64,000 bases of DNA from Agromyces sp. ISL-38 (GCF_018613935.1 NZ_JAGGPF010000006.1:124001-188000); one strand, 5' to 3'. Positions 45,672-54,985 are shown, numbered from the stretch's first letter. A program made the numbers and translations. The notes: generated from the letters alone by a model not told the origin.

Positions 45672-47164
45672 GTTACCCCAACCCCTTGGTGCCCGGCTTC
45701 AACCCTGACCCGAGCGTCGTGCGTGTCGGTGACGACTTCTACCTCGCGACCAGCACGTTCGAGTACCTGCCGGGCATCCCGATCTACCACTCCCGTGACT
45801 TCATCACCTGGACTCAGGTCGGCAACGTCGCAACCAGAGTGGGACAGCTGGATGTCGAGACGGTTCCGACTGCGGGCGGTGCCTGGGCGCCTACCATCCG
45901 TCATCGCGACGGCCTCTTCCACCTCGTGATCACGGATGCATTCGGTCGCGGAACCCTGCACTTCACCGCGGAGCGCGCCGAGGGTCCGTGGAGCGACGGG
46001 GTGGTCTTCGACGGCGTCGATGGCATCGACCCCGACCTCGTGTGGGACGAGGACGGCACCGCGTACCTGACGTTCTCGGGCCTCGGCGTCAATCCAGAGC
46101 TCCCCACATTCATGAGCCACCGTGGACTGCTCCAGGCGAAGGTCGACCTCGAAACCGGCCGCGCGCTCGAACAGGCGCGCAGCATCTGGTCGGGCGGCGG
46201 CGGCCAGTTCCCCGAGGCCCCGCACCTCTACCAAATCGGCGACTGGTGGTACATGGTGATCGCCGAGGGCGGCACCGAGCGCGGCCACAGTGTGAACGTC
46301 GCGCGGTCGAAGAGCCCTGAAGGGCCGTTCGAACCGGCGCCCGGTGCTCCTCTTCTGACCGCTCGCGGCACCGATCGTCCCATCCAAAACACTGGACACG
46401 GCGACCTCGTCGTCGGCCCGGACGGAGATTGGCTGCTCGTGCTGCTCGGTGTACGACCGCGCAGCATGACCCGGGCATTCTCCGCACTCGGCCGCGAGAC
46501 CTTCGTCACCCGCGTTAGCTGGGAAAACGAGTGGCCCGTGTTCGAGCCGGTTCAGTTGACCCCCCGCCCCGGACCGTTTGAGTACCTCGACGAGTTCGAC
46601 GGCCCGCTCGCCGACCAGTGGATGGCCGTTCGCCGCCTGCCGGAGAGCATCGCCAGCACCGAGGTGCGGCCGGGATGGCTGACTGTTCGCGCTGACGGGT
46701 CGACGCTGAGTGACCCGATCCCGTCATTCATTGGACGTCGCCAACAGCACCAGACCGCTCGCTGCACCGTCGACATCGATGTCGCGGCAGGAGTCGGCGG
46801 TATTGCAGTGCGCTACGACGAGCGCTTCCACTACTCGGTGGTGGCGGGAGCCGGAGCGGTGACGGCGCGGGCGTGCATCCCCGGCTTCGAACGGGTCGCA
46901 GTGCTCGAATACTCTGGCACCGAACTGCAGCTCGAATTGACCAGTCGTCGACCGGAGGCCGGTAGTAAGTTCGGTTCGAGTGCCTCTGACATCGTGGAGC
47001 TCGCGGCAATTATCGAAGGAAACCGCACGGTGCTGCTCGAGGTCGATGGCAGGTACCTCTCATCCGAGGTCGCTGAGTCGTTCACGGGCCGCGTTGTCGG
47101 GGTCGTCGCGCTCGCAGGGGAAGTGTGCGTCGACCGGTTCGCCTATGCGGGCTCCGACGACTGA
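45668..47164 (+). CDS. GH43 glycosidase (beta-xylosidase/arabinofuranosidase type)
   Basis: The 498-residue cytoplasmic enzyme has a five-bladed propeller with Asp14 (GFNPDPSVV, general base), Asp121 (GIDPDL) and Glu183 (FPEAPHLY, general acid), followed by a beta-sandwich domain (about 305-498) as in GH43 beta-xylosidases. GTG overlaps the GH3 stop, implying tight coupling. It probably releases xylose or arabinose from imported oligomers. A decayed partial copy follows immediately downstream. Confidence 0.93.
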   Translation: MSYPNPLVPGFNPDPSVVRVGDDFYLATSTFEYLPGIPIYHSRDFITWTQVGNVATRVGQLDVETVPTAGGAWAPTIRHRDGLFHLVITDAFGRGTLHFTAERAEGPWSDGVVFDGVDGIDPDLVWDEDGTAYLTFSGLGVNPELPTFMSHRGLLQAKVDLETGRALEQARSIWSGGGGQFPEAPHLYQIGDWWYMVIAEGGTERGHSVNVARSKSPEGPFEPAPGAPLLTARGTDRPIQNTGHGDLVVGPDGDWLLVLLGVRPRSMTRAFSALGRETFVTRVSWENEWPVFEPVQLTPRPGPFEYLDEFDGPLADQWMAVRRLPESIASTEVRPGWLTVRADGSTLSDPIPSFIGRRQQHQTARCTVDIDVAAGVGGIAVRYDERFHYSVVAGAGAVTARACIPGFERVAVLEYSGTELQLELTSRRPEAGSKFGSSASDIVELAAIIEGNRTVLLEVDGRYLSSEVAESFTGRVVGVVALAGEVCVDRFAYAGSDD

Positions 47165-47345
47165 TGTAGGTGACGGGGCGCTGGCTCGATTGCATCCACG
47201 TCGGGGACCGAGGTGGCCGGTCCGCCGATGGGGCGCGGAGACGCGCGCGCAGCTGATCCGTCGTGAGCGTCGGCAGAAGGAGCTACGCGGATCCGTTGCT
47301 TCGCGGCTTAACGCCGTCCAGCATGCTCACCGTGAAGATGACGGA

Positions 47346-47734
47346 ATGAAGTATCCCAGCCCTCCCGTTCTCGGGGATCCTGATCTATCACTCCACCGAC
47401 TTCACTAGCTGAGAGCAGATCGGGAATGTGGCCACCCGGGTGAGTCAGCTCGACGTTGAGAAATTGCCCACGGAGGGTCGGCGCCCAGGCGCCGACCCTC
47501 CGTCATCGACACGGCGTGTTTCACCTTGTGGTTGCTGATGCCTTCGGCCCCGAAACCGTTGGCACGTTCGAGTTCAGTACCTCAAACATCACCGAGCTTG
47601 CGGCGATGATCGACGGGAGGCGCACACCGCTGCTTGAGGTCGACGGGCGCTACTTATCATCCGAGGATGCGGAGTTGTTACCCGGGGGCTTCGTCGTGCT
47701 CGAGGGCGAGGTGTGCGTTGAATGGTTCGACTAG
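47346..47734 (+). pseudogene. Decayed partial duplicate of the GH43 gene
   Basis: The sequence starts like the intact gene (MKYPSPPVLG for SYPNPLVPG), loses about 25 codons, continues YHSTDFT then a stop, IGNVATRVSQLDVE in the same frame, and after an internal deletion matches the last 60 residues (SNITELAAMIDG, EVDGRYLSSEDAE, EVCVEWFD). Stops, frameshifts and a deletion of most of the propeller show it is dead. It contains a perfect 16-bp inverted repeat. Confidence 0.85.
47470..47503. repeat. Perfect 16-bp inverted repeat in the GH43 remnant
   Basis: ACGGAGGGTCGGCGCC pairs perfectly with GGCGCCGACCCTCCGT across a 2-nt loop. The intact gene has only an imperfect inverted repeat at the same place (about 45869-45900). 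The repeat could now act as a terminator for the GH43 operon, or be a mutational by-product. Confidence 0.6.
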
Positions 47735-47777
47735 GAGGGCTCTGCCGGGTGACCGCTCGCGTCCATGTGCTCTCCGC

Positions 47778-48794
47778 TCAGCGGCGTCGCGCGGCAGGGG
47801 TGAGAGTGTTGTCCCCGTAGCTGTCGTCGGCCGGGTTGACGGTGGTACCGGGGGCGATCAAGGAATCAATGCGGTCAAGAACCTCATCGGACAGCCGCAC
47901 CTGGGCGGCTGGTAGCTGCGATTCCAGCTGCTCGATGGTGCGAGGGCCGATGATGGCCGACGTAATACCGGGGTGGTTGATGACGAACCCGATAGCGAGT
48001 TCGATCATCGTCAGTCCCGCATCCTCGGCGACCTGCGCGAGGCCGTCCACGATCTCGAGCTTGCGTTTGTTGGCGGGTAAAGCCATGTCGAACCGGGCCG
48101 CGAGTCTCTTGCGAGTCGGCGACGTCGGGGCGGAGTCCTTCGACCAGCTGCCCGACAACCAGCCCCCACCGAGCGGGCTGTAGCTGAGCGAACCCATTCC
48201 ATACTTCTGGATGGTGGGAAGGATGTCGAGCTCGATTCCTCGTACGAGGAGCGAGTAGGGCGGTTGCTCGGTTACGAACCTTTCGAGATTGCGCTCCCGC
48301 GAGGCCCACTGCGCCTCAACGATCTCGCTGGCGGCGAAACTTGAGGAGCCGATGTATCGCACCTTTCCTTGCCGGACGAGGTCGGTCATCGCGCCGAGGG
48401 TTTCTTCGATGTCCACATGCGGGTTGGGCCGGTGCACCTGGTACAAATCGATGTAGTCAGTACCGAGGCGACGGAGCGAGTTCTCAACCTCGCGCATGAT
48501 CCAGCGCCGTGAGCTTCCCTGATGGTTGGGGTCATCGCTCATCGGCGAAAAGAACTTAGTGGCGAGTACTACGTCGTCGCGGCGTCCCTGCAGCGCCTGG
48601 CCGACGATTTCCTCTGAGACTCCGCCGGAGTAGACGTCGGCGGTATCCATGAAGTTGATCCCGGCATCTAGCGCGCGGTGGATAATACGGATCGAGGCGT
48701 CACGGTCGTCATTACCCCATGGGCCGAACATCATCGTGCCCAGTGCCAGTGGGCTCACGGATACTCCTGTGCGCCCTAGTGAACGGTATTCCAT
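47778..48794 (-). CDS. Aldo-keto reductase (copy B)
   Basis: The 338-residue AKR is clearly paralogous to the one at 7905: same length and same positions Asp50, Tyr55, Lys80 and His121, with PTSPTRKRLAARF and IIGPRTIEQL in the C-terminal half. It follows tetR copy 4 on the same strand after a 186-bp gap, so it may be read from its own promoter or with the regulator. It probably reduces aldehydes or ketones with NADPH. Confidence 0.9.
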   Translation of the reverse strand: MEYRSLGRTGVSVSPLALGTMMFGPWGNDDRDASIRIIHRALDAGINFMDTADVYSGGVSEEIVGQALQGRRDDVVLATKFFSPMSDDPNHQGSSRRWIMREVENSLRRLGTDYIDLYQVHRPNPHVDIEETLGAMTDLVRQGKVRYIGSSSFAASEIVEAQWASRERNLERFVTEQPPYSLLVRGIELDILPTIQKYGMGSLSYSPLGGGWLSGSWSKDSAPTSPTRKRLAARFDMALPANKRKLEIVDGLAQVAEDAGLTMIELAIGFVINHPGITSAIIGPRTIEQLESQLPAAQVRLSDEVLDRIDSLIAPGTTVNPADDSYGDNTLTPAARRR

Positions 48795-48980
48795 CAGATT
48801 TCCCTATCGGTTGAGTTGGCGCCGATCTCGGCACTGAAGGTTTGGTTTGTCATCGTGGTCGTGGTTCGCACACTCTCCGAACGCACTGTTCCGAGGGGGA
48901 GGGCACTGCCTTCAACGTCCGTCCGTCCGGGGTGCGGTATCGCCATGGGGTTTCGCTTCGTGGCTAGCCTTGGAGGTGGC

Positions 48981-49658
48981 TTAGTCATAGGGCAGGCTTG
49001 TTTCCGAGCGAAGCAGATCGTGGAGCTGCTCCGTCATCAGCGCCTGTACGCGCAGTGGTGCGGTGTCCCCGTGTTGAGGGGACAGGCCGTTGAGCATGAC
49101 CCGGAGATAGCGGCGGTATAGGTCGCGGGAATCGCTGCGTTCTTCGATGTCAGGGCTGCCTTGCACGACGGTGCTGATGGAGATGCAGGCTATCTGGATG
49201 AAGATCAGATCGGTACCGGTAGCGTCTGCGCGCATAGCTCCGGCGTCACGTGCACGTTCGGCGACGCGATTCACGAGAGGCGCGAGCCGGTTGCGGCTTC
49301 GATCGTGCATTTCCGGTCTGACGCGCCGACCAGTGAGGAGCTCAGTCATCCCGCGATCTCTTACGTGTAGGGCAATCGATTTCTCCAGATAAAGCACGAG
49401 CGCATTCCAGGGGTCATCCATGGCGAGAGATTCATTCAGGATTGCCTCGAGTTCATTGTCCTGCTGAACGCGAATCGCGTCGATGAGGTCTTCCTTGTTC
49501 GCGAATCGTCGGTACGCGGTGCCCACACCCACGCCGGCATGGTGAGCGACATCGTTCAGGGTCGCGTCCAGGCCTTGCTGCGCGAAGACCTCGCGCCCAG
49601 CTTCCAAGAGTCGTGCACGGTTGCGGGCGGCATCCCTGCGCAGCTTGACATCGGTCAC
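48981..49658 (-). CDS. TetR-family regulator, cassette copy 4
   Basis: The 225-residue TetR has its helix-turn-helix at about 34-52 (GVGVGTAYRRF) and a ligand domain like copies 1 and 3. GTG 49658 aligns with the other copies' starts (MTDVKLR); an earlier GTG at 49664 adds two residues. Both operators and about 70 bp of further upstream DNA match copy 3, so this cassette was duplicated together with its promoter. The gene on the other side here is a beta-glucanase, not a redox gene. Confidence 0.9.
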   Translation of the reverse strand: MTDVKLRRDAARNRARLLEAGREVFAQQGLDATLNDVAHHAGVGVGTAYRRFANKEDLIDAIRVQQDNELEAILNESLAMDDPWNALVLYLEKSIALHVRDRGMTELLTGRRVRPEMHDRSRNRLAPLVNRVAERARDAGAMRADATGTDLIFIQIACISISTVVQGSPDIEERSDSRDLYRRYLRVMLNGLSPQHGDTAPLRVQALMTEQLHDLLRSETSLPYD

Positions 49659-49679
49659 GCGCACGATCCTATCAAAAGC

Positions 49680-49732
49680 GGTTGCGGTGTATCCGTTTAT
49701 GTGGGTAATTTCTATACGGCTGCGCAGTATCC
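49680..49732. promoter_or_regulatory. Dual TetR operator, copy 4
   Basis: Read toward tetR, the proximal site is GGATACACCGCAACC (49680-49694) and the distal site GGATACTGCGCAGCC (49718-49732), centres 38 bp apart. Base order and spacing match the three other copies. Confidence 0.7.
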
Positions 49733-49949
49733 GCTTGCGGGTTCAACTTTGCTGCCGCCAGGCGGCGTGCATCCCAAACTCCGAAGTTCGGCACCCAGAC
49801 CGGTGCCTCCCAACGGCCCCGGCTTGGTGGAGCGGATGCCGCGGAGTCCGGGCGCGATCAGCACTCCGTCCCCGGATACGGGACCGATTCCGAATGGTCG
49901 GGCCGCCTGCCTACGCTGGTGCCGACGGAAGAATCGGGAGGCAGACGTG

Positions 49950-50981
49950 ATGACTTGGGATCGCTTGCCGGCTTTCGCCCTCACTCTTGCCGTGACACTC
50001 CTCCTTGCGGCGGTAGTGTGTTTCGTCATAGCCTCCGTCGTGCGGGGCGCACTGCCGCAGGATGGGCGCACCGGGGATGTCCTCAGGCGCGAACGAAGGC
50101 TCAGTGTCGCCGCAGTACTCGCGAGCTGCGTGCTGATCGCAGTGCTGATCGCAGTGCTGATCACCCCAGATTCGCCGGGGCGGCACTCGGAGTCGGCGCC
50201 CACTCCGAGTCCGGCAGCGCAACCAGATTCACGGACGCCGATCTGGAGTGACGAATTCGACGGGCCCGCGGGGTCACCGGCCGACCCGGCGAACTGGACG
50301 TACGAGACCGGCGGCGGAGGATGGGGGAACGACGAACTCCAGTACTACACCGCGGGTGCCGAGAACGGTGCACTCGACGGTGCGGGCAATCTCGTCATCA
50401 CTCTGCGAAAAGTGGACTCGGCGACCACCGCGCTGCAGTGCTGGTACGGACCGTGCCAATACACGTCGGCGCGCCTGATCACGGGACAGAAACAGGAGTT
50501 CCAGTACGGTCGGGTCGAGACGCGAGTGATGGTTCCCGGCGGTGGCGGCGTCTGGCCGGCAGTCTGGTTGCTCGGCTCGGACATCCGGGACGTCGGGTGG
50601 CCGCAGAGCGGTGAGATCGATCTCATGGAGTTCGTCGGACGCATGCCGAACGAGATCTTCGGAACGCTCCACGGGCCGGGCTACTCGGGCGGCCAATCCT
50701 ACAGCGGCGCCCATGATCTCGGCGCCCCGGTCGAGGGGAGCTGGCACGAGTTCGCCGTGGAATGGGCGCCGGATCAGATCACCTGGGAGGTCGACGGAGT
50801 CGCCTATCACCGCGCGACCCCCTCGGACGTGGCGCCCCACGAGTGGGTCTTCGATCATCGATTCTTCTTGCTGGCCAACATGGCGATCGGCGGCAACTTC
50901 GGGGGACAGGTGGCCGAAGACGTGGCGATGCCGCGGTCGATGGTGATCGACTACATCCGCGTCTACTCCGACCCCGGGTGA
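49950..50981 (+). CDS. Membrane-anchored GH16 beta-glucanase
   Basis: The 343-residue protein has two N-terminal hydrophobic helices (about 8-31 and 50-71), then a Ser/Pro linker, then a GH16 jelly-roll from about 93. The catalytic motif GEIDLMEFVG gives nucleophile Glu222 and acid Glu227. The subfamily looks like endo-1,3(4)-beta-glucanase or laminarinase. ATG 49950 or GTG 49947 follows GGGAGG. Two membrane helices would place the catalytic domain outside only if the N-terminus is also outside. A short direct repeat CTGATCGCAGTG lies in the second helix. Confidence 0.9.
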   Translation: MTWDRLPAFALTLAVTLLLAAVVCFVIASVVRGALPQDGRTGDVLRRERRLSVAAVLASCVLIAVLIAVLITPDSPGRHSESAPTPSPAAQPDSRTPIWSDEFDGPAGSPADPANWTYETGGGGWGNDELQYYTAGAENGALDGAGNLVITLRKVDSATTALQCWYGPCQYTSARLITGQKQEFQYGRVETRVMVPGGGGVWPAVWLLGSDIRDVGWPQSGEIDLMEFVGRMPNEIFGTLHGPGYSGGQSYSGAHDLGAPVEGSWHEFAVEWAPDQITWEVDGVAYHRATPSDVAPHEWVFDHRFFLLANMAIGGNFGGQVAEDVAMPRSMVIDYIRVYSDPG

Positions 50982-51488
50982 CCAGCGACGCCGCCGTTGG
51001 CGTCGTCCGTGGACGGGCCGGCCGCCGTCAATAGAGCGCCGGTGGACTGCTCGTCCATGATCTTGCCGGATTCTTCAGCGATTTCGTCGTCCCACGTCGC
51101 GGCTATGGCGGAGGCATCCGGAACGGTCGAAGCGGACGCGAGCGTGTTCGTGCTACCAACAGGTCCGGTCATGGGTTCTGGTATCCCATCTCGAGCAGCG
51201 CGCCCCAACAAGAAGGACAGACTTGTACGCGAAGAGGGAGTCCCTCGCGATGGAGGTACTGGCACGGTCCCCCAGTCGGGGCGATGATCCCGACGACGCG
51301 GGCGCCGCAGGCGTTCCGAGGATCGTCATTGCCGGCCTGTACCGGACGAATTCCTCAGGATGCCGGTCCGGAATGGCCCCCACGCGGGGGACGTCCCGCA
51401 TGCGGGGACGCGGATGGCCGCCGAGGAAGCCATGTGGTCGAATCAGCCGCGATAGCGATGCATCCCTCGATGGCAAAGGAGTCATACG
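50982..51488. other. Intergenic region with a possible GH3 fragment on the minus strand
   Basis: No intact gene is supported. On the minus strand, bases around 51140-50985 read SAIAATWDDEIAEESGKIM and GPSTDDANGG, which resembles the N-terminal barrel region of GH3 enzymes, but no further GH3 motif follows and the frame has no convincing start. The rest, up to the GH3 promoter, shows nothing I recognise. Confidence 0.35.
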
Positions 51489-54212
51489 ATGCAACAACGA
51501 CGATCTACACGGGCACGACGGATCGGAGGTCTTGTGGCTGCAGCAGCAGTCACCGTGACCACCGTCATCGCCGGACCGGCCGCCTTCGCGGTGGATGAGC
51601 CGTGGATGGACACGTCCCTGTCAGCCGATCAGCGAGCGGACCTGCTCCTTCCCGAGATGACGCTGGAGGAGAAGGCCGACCTCATGGCCGGCGACCCGTA
51701 CCCGCCCGGTCAGGAGCTCGCCTACATCAACTACGGGATCGAGCGTCTCGGCATTCCCGAGCTCCGCATGGCCGACATCGGGCCGTCGGTGCGCCGGGCG
51801 CTCGACCCAACCACGGCATTCCCGATGGGCCTCGCAGCCGCAGCGACCTGGGACACCGAGCTCGAAGTGGAGGTTGGTGCCGCGGTCCGCGAGGAGGCCC
51901 GCCTGAAGCAGTACAACATGGTGCTCGGCCCGAACGTCGACATCCCGCGGAGCCCGTGGTGGTCGCGCGTCGGCGAGTCCTTCGGCGAGGACCCGCTGCT
52001 GGCCGGCCGGCTCGCGGCCTCGTTCGTCGAGGGCGCCCAAGCAGAGAAGGACCTCGGTGTCAACCTCAAGCACTACAACGTGTACTCCCAGGAGACGAAC
52101 CGTACCCGCGGTGGTCAGCTCGGCGGTGGGGATGATAGCCAGAACCAAAACATGATCGTCGACGAGCGCACCCTGCAGGAGTTCTACACACGCCCGTGGG
52201 CACCGCCGGTCAGCGAGGACCTCGCCTCGGTCATGTGCGCCTACGGCAAGGTCAACGGCACCTACGCCTGCGAGAACGGGCACCTGATTCAGGACATCCT
52301 CCGTGACCAGCTCGGCTTCGATGGCTTCGTGCTGACCGACTTCGGTGCGTCACGTCCGCGCACGGAGACCACCATGGAGGCCGGTACCAACATGGAGACC
52401 GGCCTCAACGTCGCCTACGGCGAGTTCGGCTCGAAGATCGTGCAGGCCGTGAACGAGGGCCGCATCACCGAGGAACTCGTCGACGAGCGCGTGCATCAGA
52501 TCCTTCGCACGTACTTCGAGTTCGGGGTGTTCGACAAGCCTCTGCCCGAGACGCCTCAGGAAGTCCCGGTCGAGGAGCACGGGGCACTCGCCCGTCAGGT
52601 CTCCGCTGAATCGGTCACCCTTCTGAAGAACAAGGGCAACGTGCTGCCGCTCGAGAACCCCAACAAGACGAAGTCCATCGCGGTCATCGGCGAGGGTGCG
52701 ACGTGGGCTGCGCAGCAGTGCTGTGCTGGCGCAGCGACGAACCCGACCTACGAGGTCACGCCGCTGGAGGGCATCCAGAACGGCGCTCCGCAGGGCACGA
52801 CGGTCGAGTACGCGCGGGGCGCCGATGCGCCCTTCGCCGCGGACCTGATCCAGGGCCCGGAGAGCATCCCGTCGTCGATCGTCTCGCTGCCGGGCGACCC
52901 GGCAACTCAGGGCGTTCAGGCGCAGTATTGGAATAACACGACCTTCGAGGGCGACCCCATCGCCACCCGGACGGATCTGCGGCCGGCGTTCGACACGGGC
53001 CCCATCGCCTGGTTCGCCGCCCACCCCGAGGTGATCCAGCCGCCGAGCGGCTCCCTGGCGGTTCGGTTCACCGGTGAGATCACGGCACCGGCGAGCGGTG
53101 AGTACCGCCTGTCGCTCTCGGGATTCGGAACCGGAACCCTCACGTTCGACGGTCAGGAGATCGTGTCCTTCGTGGACCAGATTGCTCCGAACCAGTACGT
53201 GTCTGAGCCGCTCCAGTTCGAGGCAGGCCAGTCGTACTCGTTCCAGCTCGACTACGCAGCGACGACTCCGCGCGATGGTCTCGACCCGGGCATGGTGCGA
53301 CTCGGCTGGGTGCCGCCCGCAGGCACGCTCTCGCCCGACATCGCGGAAGCGGTTGCGCTGGCGAAGAAGTCGTCCGTGGCGGTCGTGGTCGCGGGGCTCT
53401 ACGAGACGGAGGCGCGTGACCGCGGTCACCTCGACCTGGCCACCAACCAGGACGAGCTGATCGAGGCCGTGGCGAAGGCGAACCCGAACACCATCGTCGT
53501 GCTGCAGACGGGTGGCCCCGTGCTCATGCCGTGGCTCGACAAGGTCAAGGGCGTCGTCCAGCTGTACTACGGCGGCGCCGAGCAGGGCAACGCCCTGGCC
53601 GACGTCCTGTTCGGACGGGTCAACCCGTCGGGCAAGCTGCCGATCTCGTACCCCGCGACCGAAACCCAGCCGACCGAGGCGCTCGGTATCGAGGCTTCGC
53701 TGCTGCACTCGGAGGAGGCGGACGTCCACCTCACCGAGGGCGTCAACGTCGGCTACCGCGGCTACGCGGCGGCGGGAGCGGAGCCGCTCTTCCCGTTCGG
53801 CTACGGCCTCTCGTACACCGATTTCAAGTACCGTGACATCGCTACGGCGGTCGACGGCGGCACCGTCAAGGTCAGCTTCACCCTGCAGAACAAGGGCAAG
53901 CGAGCCGGCGCCGAGGTGGCTCAGGTGTACGCGGGTACGCTGCCGACCGATGTTTCCACGCCGGTGACACAGCTCGCCGGCTGGGCGAAGGTCGACCTCC
54001 AGCCCGGCGAGAGCAAGCAGGTGACCGTGGAGCTCGCCTGCAAGTCGCTGGCGTACTGGGACACCGATGAGGGCGAATGGGTCAGCCCCGCCGGTCCGGT
54101 GAACCTGTCGGTCGGCGCTTCCTCGGCGGACATCCGACTGGAAGGGGAAGTGACGCTCCCAGGCGGCACCTGCAGCGAGGACAGCGATCTCGCCATGAAC
54201 GCCTCCTTCTAG
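51489..54212 (+). CDS. Secreted GH3 beta-glucosidase with PA14 insertion
   Basis: The 907-residue protein has a signal peptide of about 34 residues (Arg-rich start, then hydrophobic, AFA cleavage). The GH3 barrel follows (GESFGEDPLLAGRLAASFVEG, VLTDFGA with nucleophile Asp284). A PA14 module at about 475-610 (GVQAQYWNNTTFEGDP) interrupts the second domain, and a fibronectin-like C-terminus ends the protein. AAAGGAG lies seven bases before the ATG. Outside the cell, it would release glucose or short products from beta-glucan fragments made by the GH16 enzyme. Confidence 0.93.
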   Translation: MQQRRSTRARRIGGLVAAAAVTVTTVIAGPAAFAVDEPWMDTSLSADQRADLLLPEMTLEEKADLMAGDPYPPGQELAYINYGIERLGIPELRMADIGPSVRRALDPTTAFPMGLAAAATWDTELEVEVGAAVREEARLKQYNMVLGPNVDIPRSPWWSRVGESFGEDPLLAGRLAASFVEGAQAEKDLGVNLKHYNVYSQETNRTRGGQLGGGDDSQNQNMIVDERTLQEFYTRPWAPPVSEDLASVMCAYGKVNGTYACENGHLIQDILRDQLGFDGFVLTDFGASRPRTETTMEAGTNMETGLNVAYGEFGSKIVQAVNEGRITEELVDERVHQILRTYFEFGVFDKPLPETPQEVPVEEHGALARQVSAESVTLLKNKGNVLPLENPNKTKSIAVIGEGATWAAQQCCAGAATNPTYEVTPLEGIQNGAPQGTTVEYARGADAPFAADLIQGPESIPSSIVSLPGDPATQGVQAQYWNNTTFEGDPIATRTDLRPAFDTGPIAWFAAHPEVIQPPSGSLAVRFTGEITAPASGEYRLSLSGFGTGTLTFDGQEIVSFVDQIAPNQYVSEPLQFEAGQSYSFQLDYAATTPRDGLDPGMVRLGWVPPAGTLSPDIAEAVALAKKSSVAVVVAGLYETEARDRGHLDLATNQDELIEAVAKANPNTIVVLQTGGPVLMPWLDKVKGVVQLYYGGAEQGNALADVLFGRVNPSGKLPISYPATETQPTEALGIEASLLHSEEADVHLTEGVNVGYRGYAAAGAEPLFPFGYGLSYTDFKYRDIATAVDGGTVKVSFTLQNKGKRAGAEVAQVYAGTLPTDVSTPVTQLAGWAKVDLQPGESKQVTVELACKSLAYWDTDEGEWVSPAGPVNLSVGASSADIRLEGEVTLPGGTCSEDSDLAMNASF

Positions 54213-54248
54213 GGGCGATTCGAATAAGGGAACCCAGCACCAGGGAAC

Positions 54249-54279
54249 GCCGGCCCATCTCCGTAGGAGGTGGGCCGGC
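54249..54279 (+). terminator. Strong hairpin after the secreted GH3 gene
   Basis: GCCGGCCCATCTCC/GGAGGTGGGCCGGC is a 14-bp stem with one G-T wobble and a 3-nt loop, 36 bp beyond the stop. It lacks a T-tract, which is usual in high-GC hosts. Confidence 0.65.
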
Positions 54280-54508
54280 ACTCTCAGCACGGGAGGACCG
54301 CGGTCTCCAACTCTGCGCGGCGTCAGCACCTTGACCGGGTTCGCCCTGGCGGTTGAGATCGGCGACGACCCCGAAAACGTCTTCCGGCACCGGGATGCTG
54401 TGGCGACTCGGGTCGGGATTCGTGTACGTCGCGTTCATCGTCGACGTGCTCGCTCAGCGGATTCTGGCCCGGCACGCTCAAACCACCAAGAGCGCCGACC
54501 TCGTGATG

Positions 54509-54590
54509 ACGCCGACCTTCTTCACGTCGATATGCACCAGCGAGCCCGGGTAGTCGTGCTCGTACCGGTCGGCGGTCCGGCGGGACGCGC
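54509..54590 (-). pseudogene. IS481-type transposase fragment
   Basis: On the minus strand DRYEHDYPGSLVHIDVKKVG matches the core of IS481/IS3-like DDE transposases, where HIDVKK surrounds the first catalytic Asp. Only about 28 residues are left before the frame is lost. It is joined in frame to an IS110-type fragment, without terminal repeats visible. Confidence 0.7.
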
Positions 54591-54599
54591 GGATCGGGA

Positions 54600-54955
54600 C
54601 AACGGCCAGGGACCAGCACCAGCCGGCCAGTTCGCGGACGATCGCGACGTTCGCGATGGTAGGGCGCTTTCGGCGTTCGAGGAATCCGACCCACCGGTCG
54701 TGCAGCCGCCGGTTGCCGGCGTCGCCGCGGGCGCGGGCTGCGGCTGGGGCTTGGTCCCAGCGGGCTTGCATCACGGCGCCGACGCGGTACCGGGGTCGGT
54801 GGTGCCAGGCCGCCTCGACCAGCAGCCGGCGGGTGTGGCCGTTGCCGGTCTTCGTGATCGGCCCCAGCGTCCGTGACGCGCCCGAGGAGTACTCGGACGG
54901 GACCAGTCTGACGAACGCACCGATCGTGTTCCCGGTGAAGCGGTGCCAGGGGGTA
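54600..54955 (-). pseudogene. IS110-family transposase C-terminal fragment
   Basis: On the minus strand FTGNTIGAFVRLVPSE, SGASRTLGPITKTGNGHTRR, LLVEAAWHHRP and NVAIVRELAGW are the ordered motifs of the IS110/IS116/IS902 C-terminal domain, including the catalytic-Ser region (SGASR). There is no start and no N-terminal RuvC-like domain. Fusion to the IS481 remnant shows two successive insertions in the gap between the secreted GH3 and the ROK gene. Confidence 0.75.
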
Positions 54956-54985
54956 AGCCGCCTTCACCTGCCGGGGCGTGGAGGG

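Noticed and set aside
47165..47345. Basic reading frame before the GH43 remnant (RAQLIRRERRQKELRGSVASRLN)
   Set aside because: Faint resemblance to recombinase or helix-turn-helix text, but too short and without a second motif to support a call.
52350..54329. 659-codon minus-strand frame opposite the secreted GH3
   Set aside because: Shadow of a complete GH3 gene; strongly biased composition.
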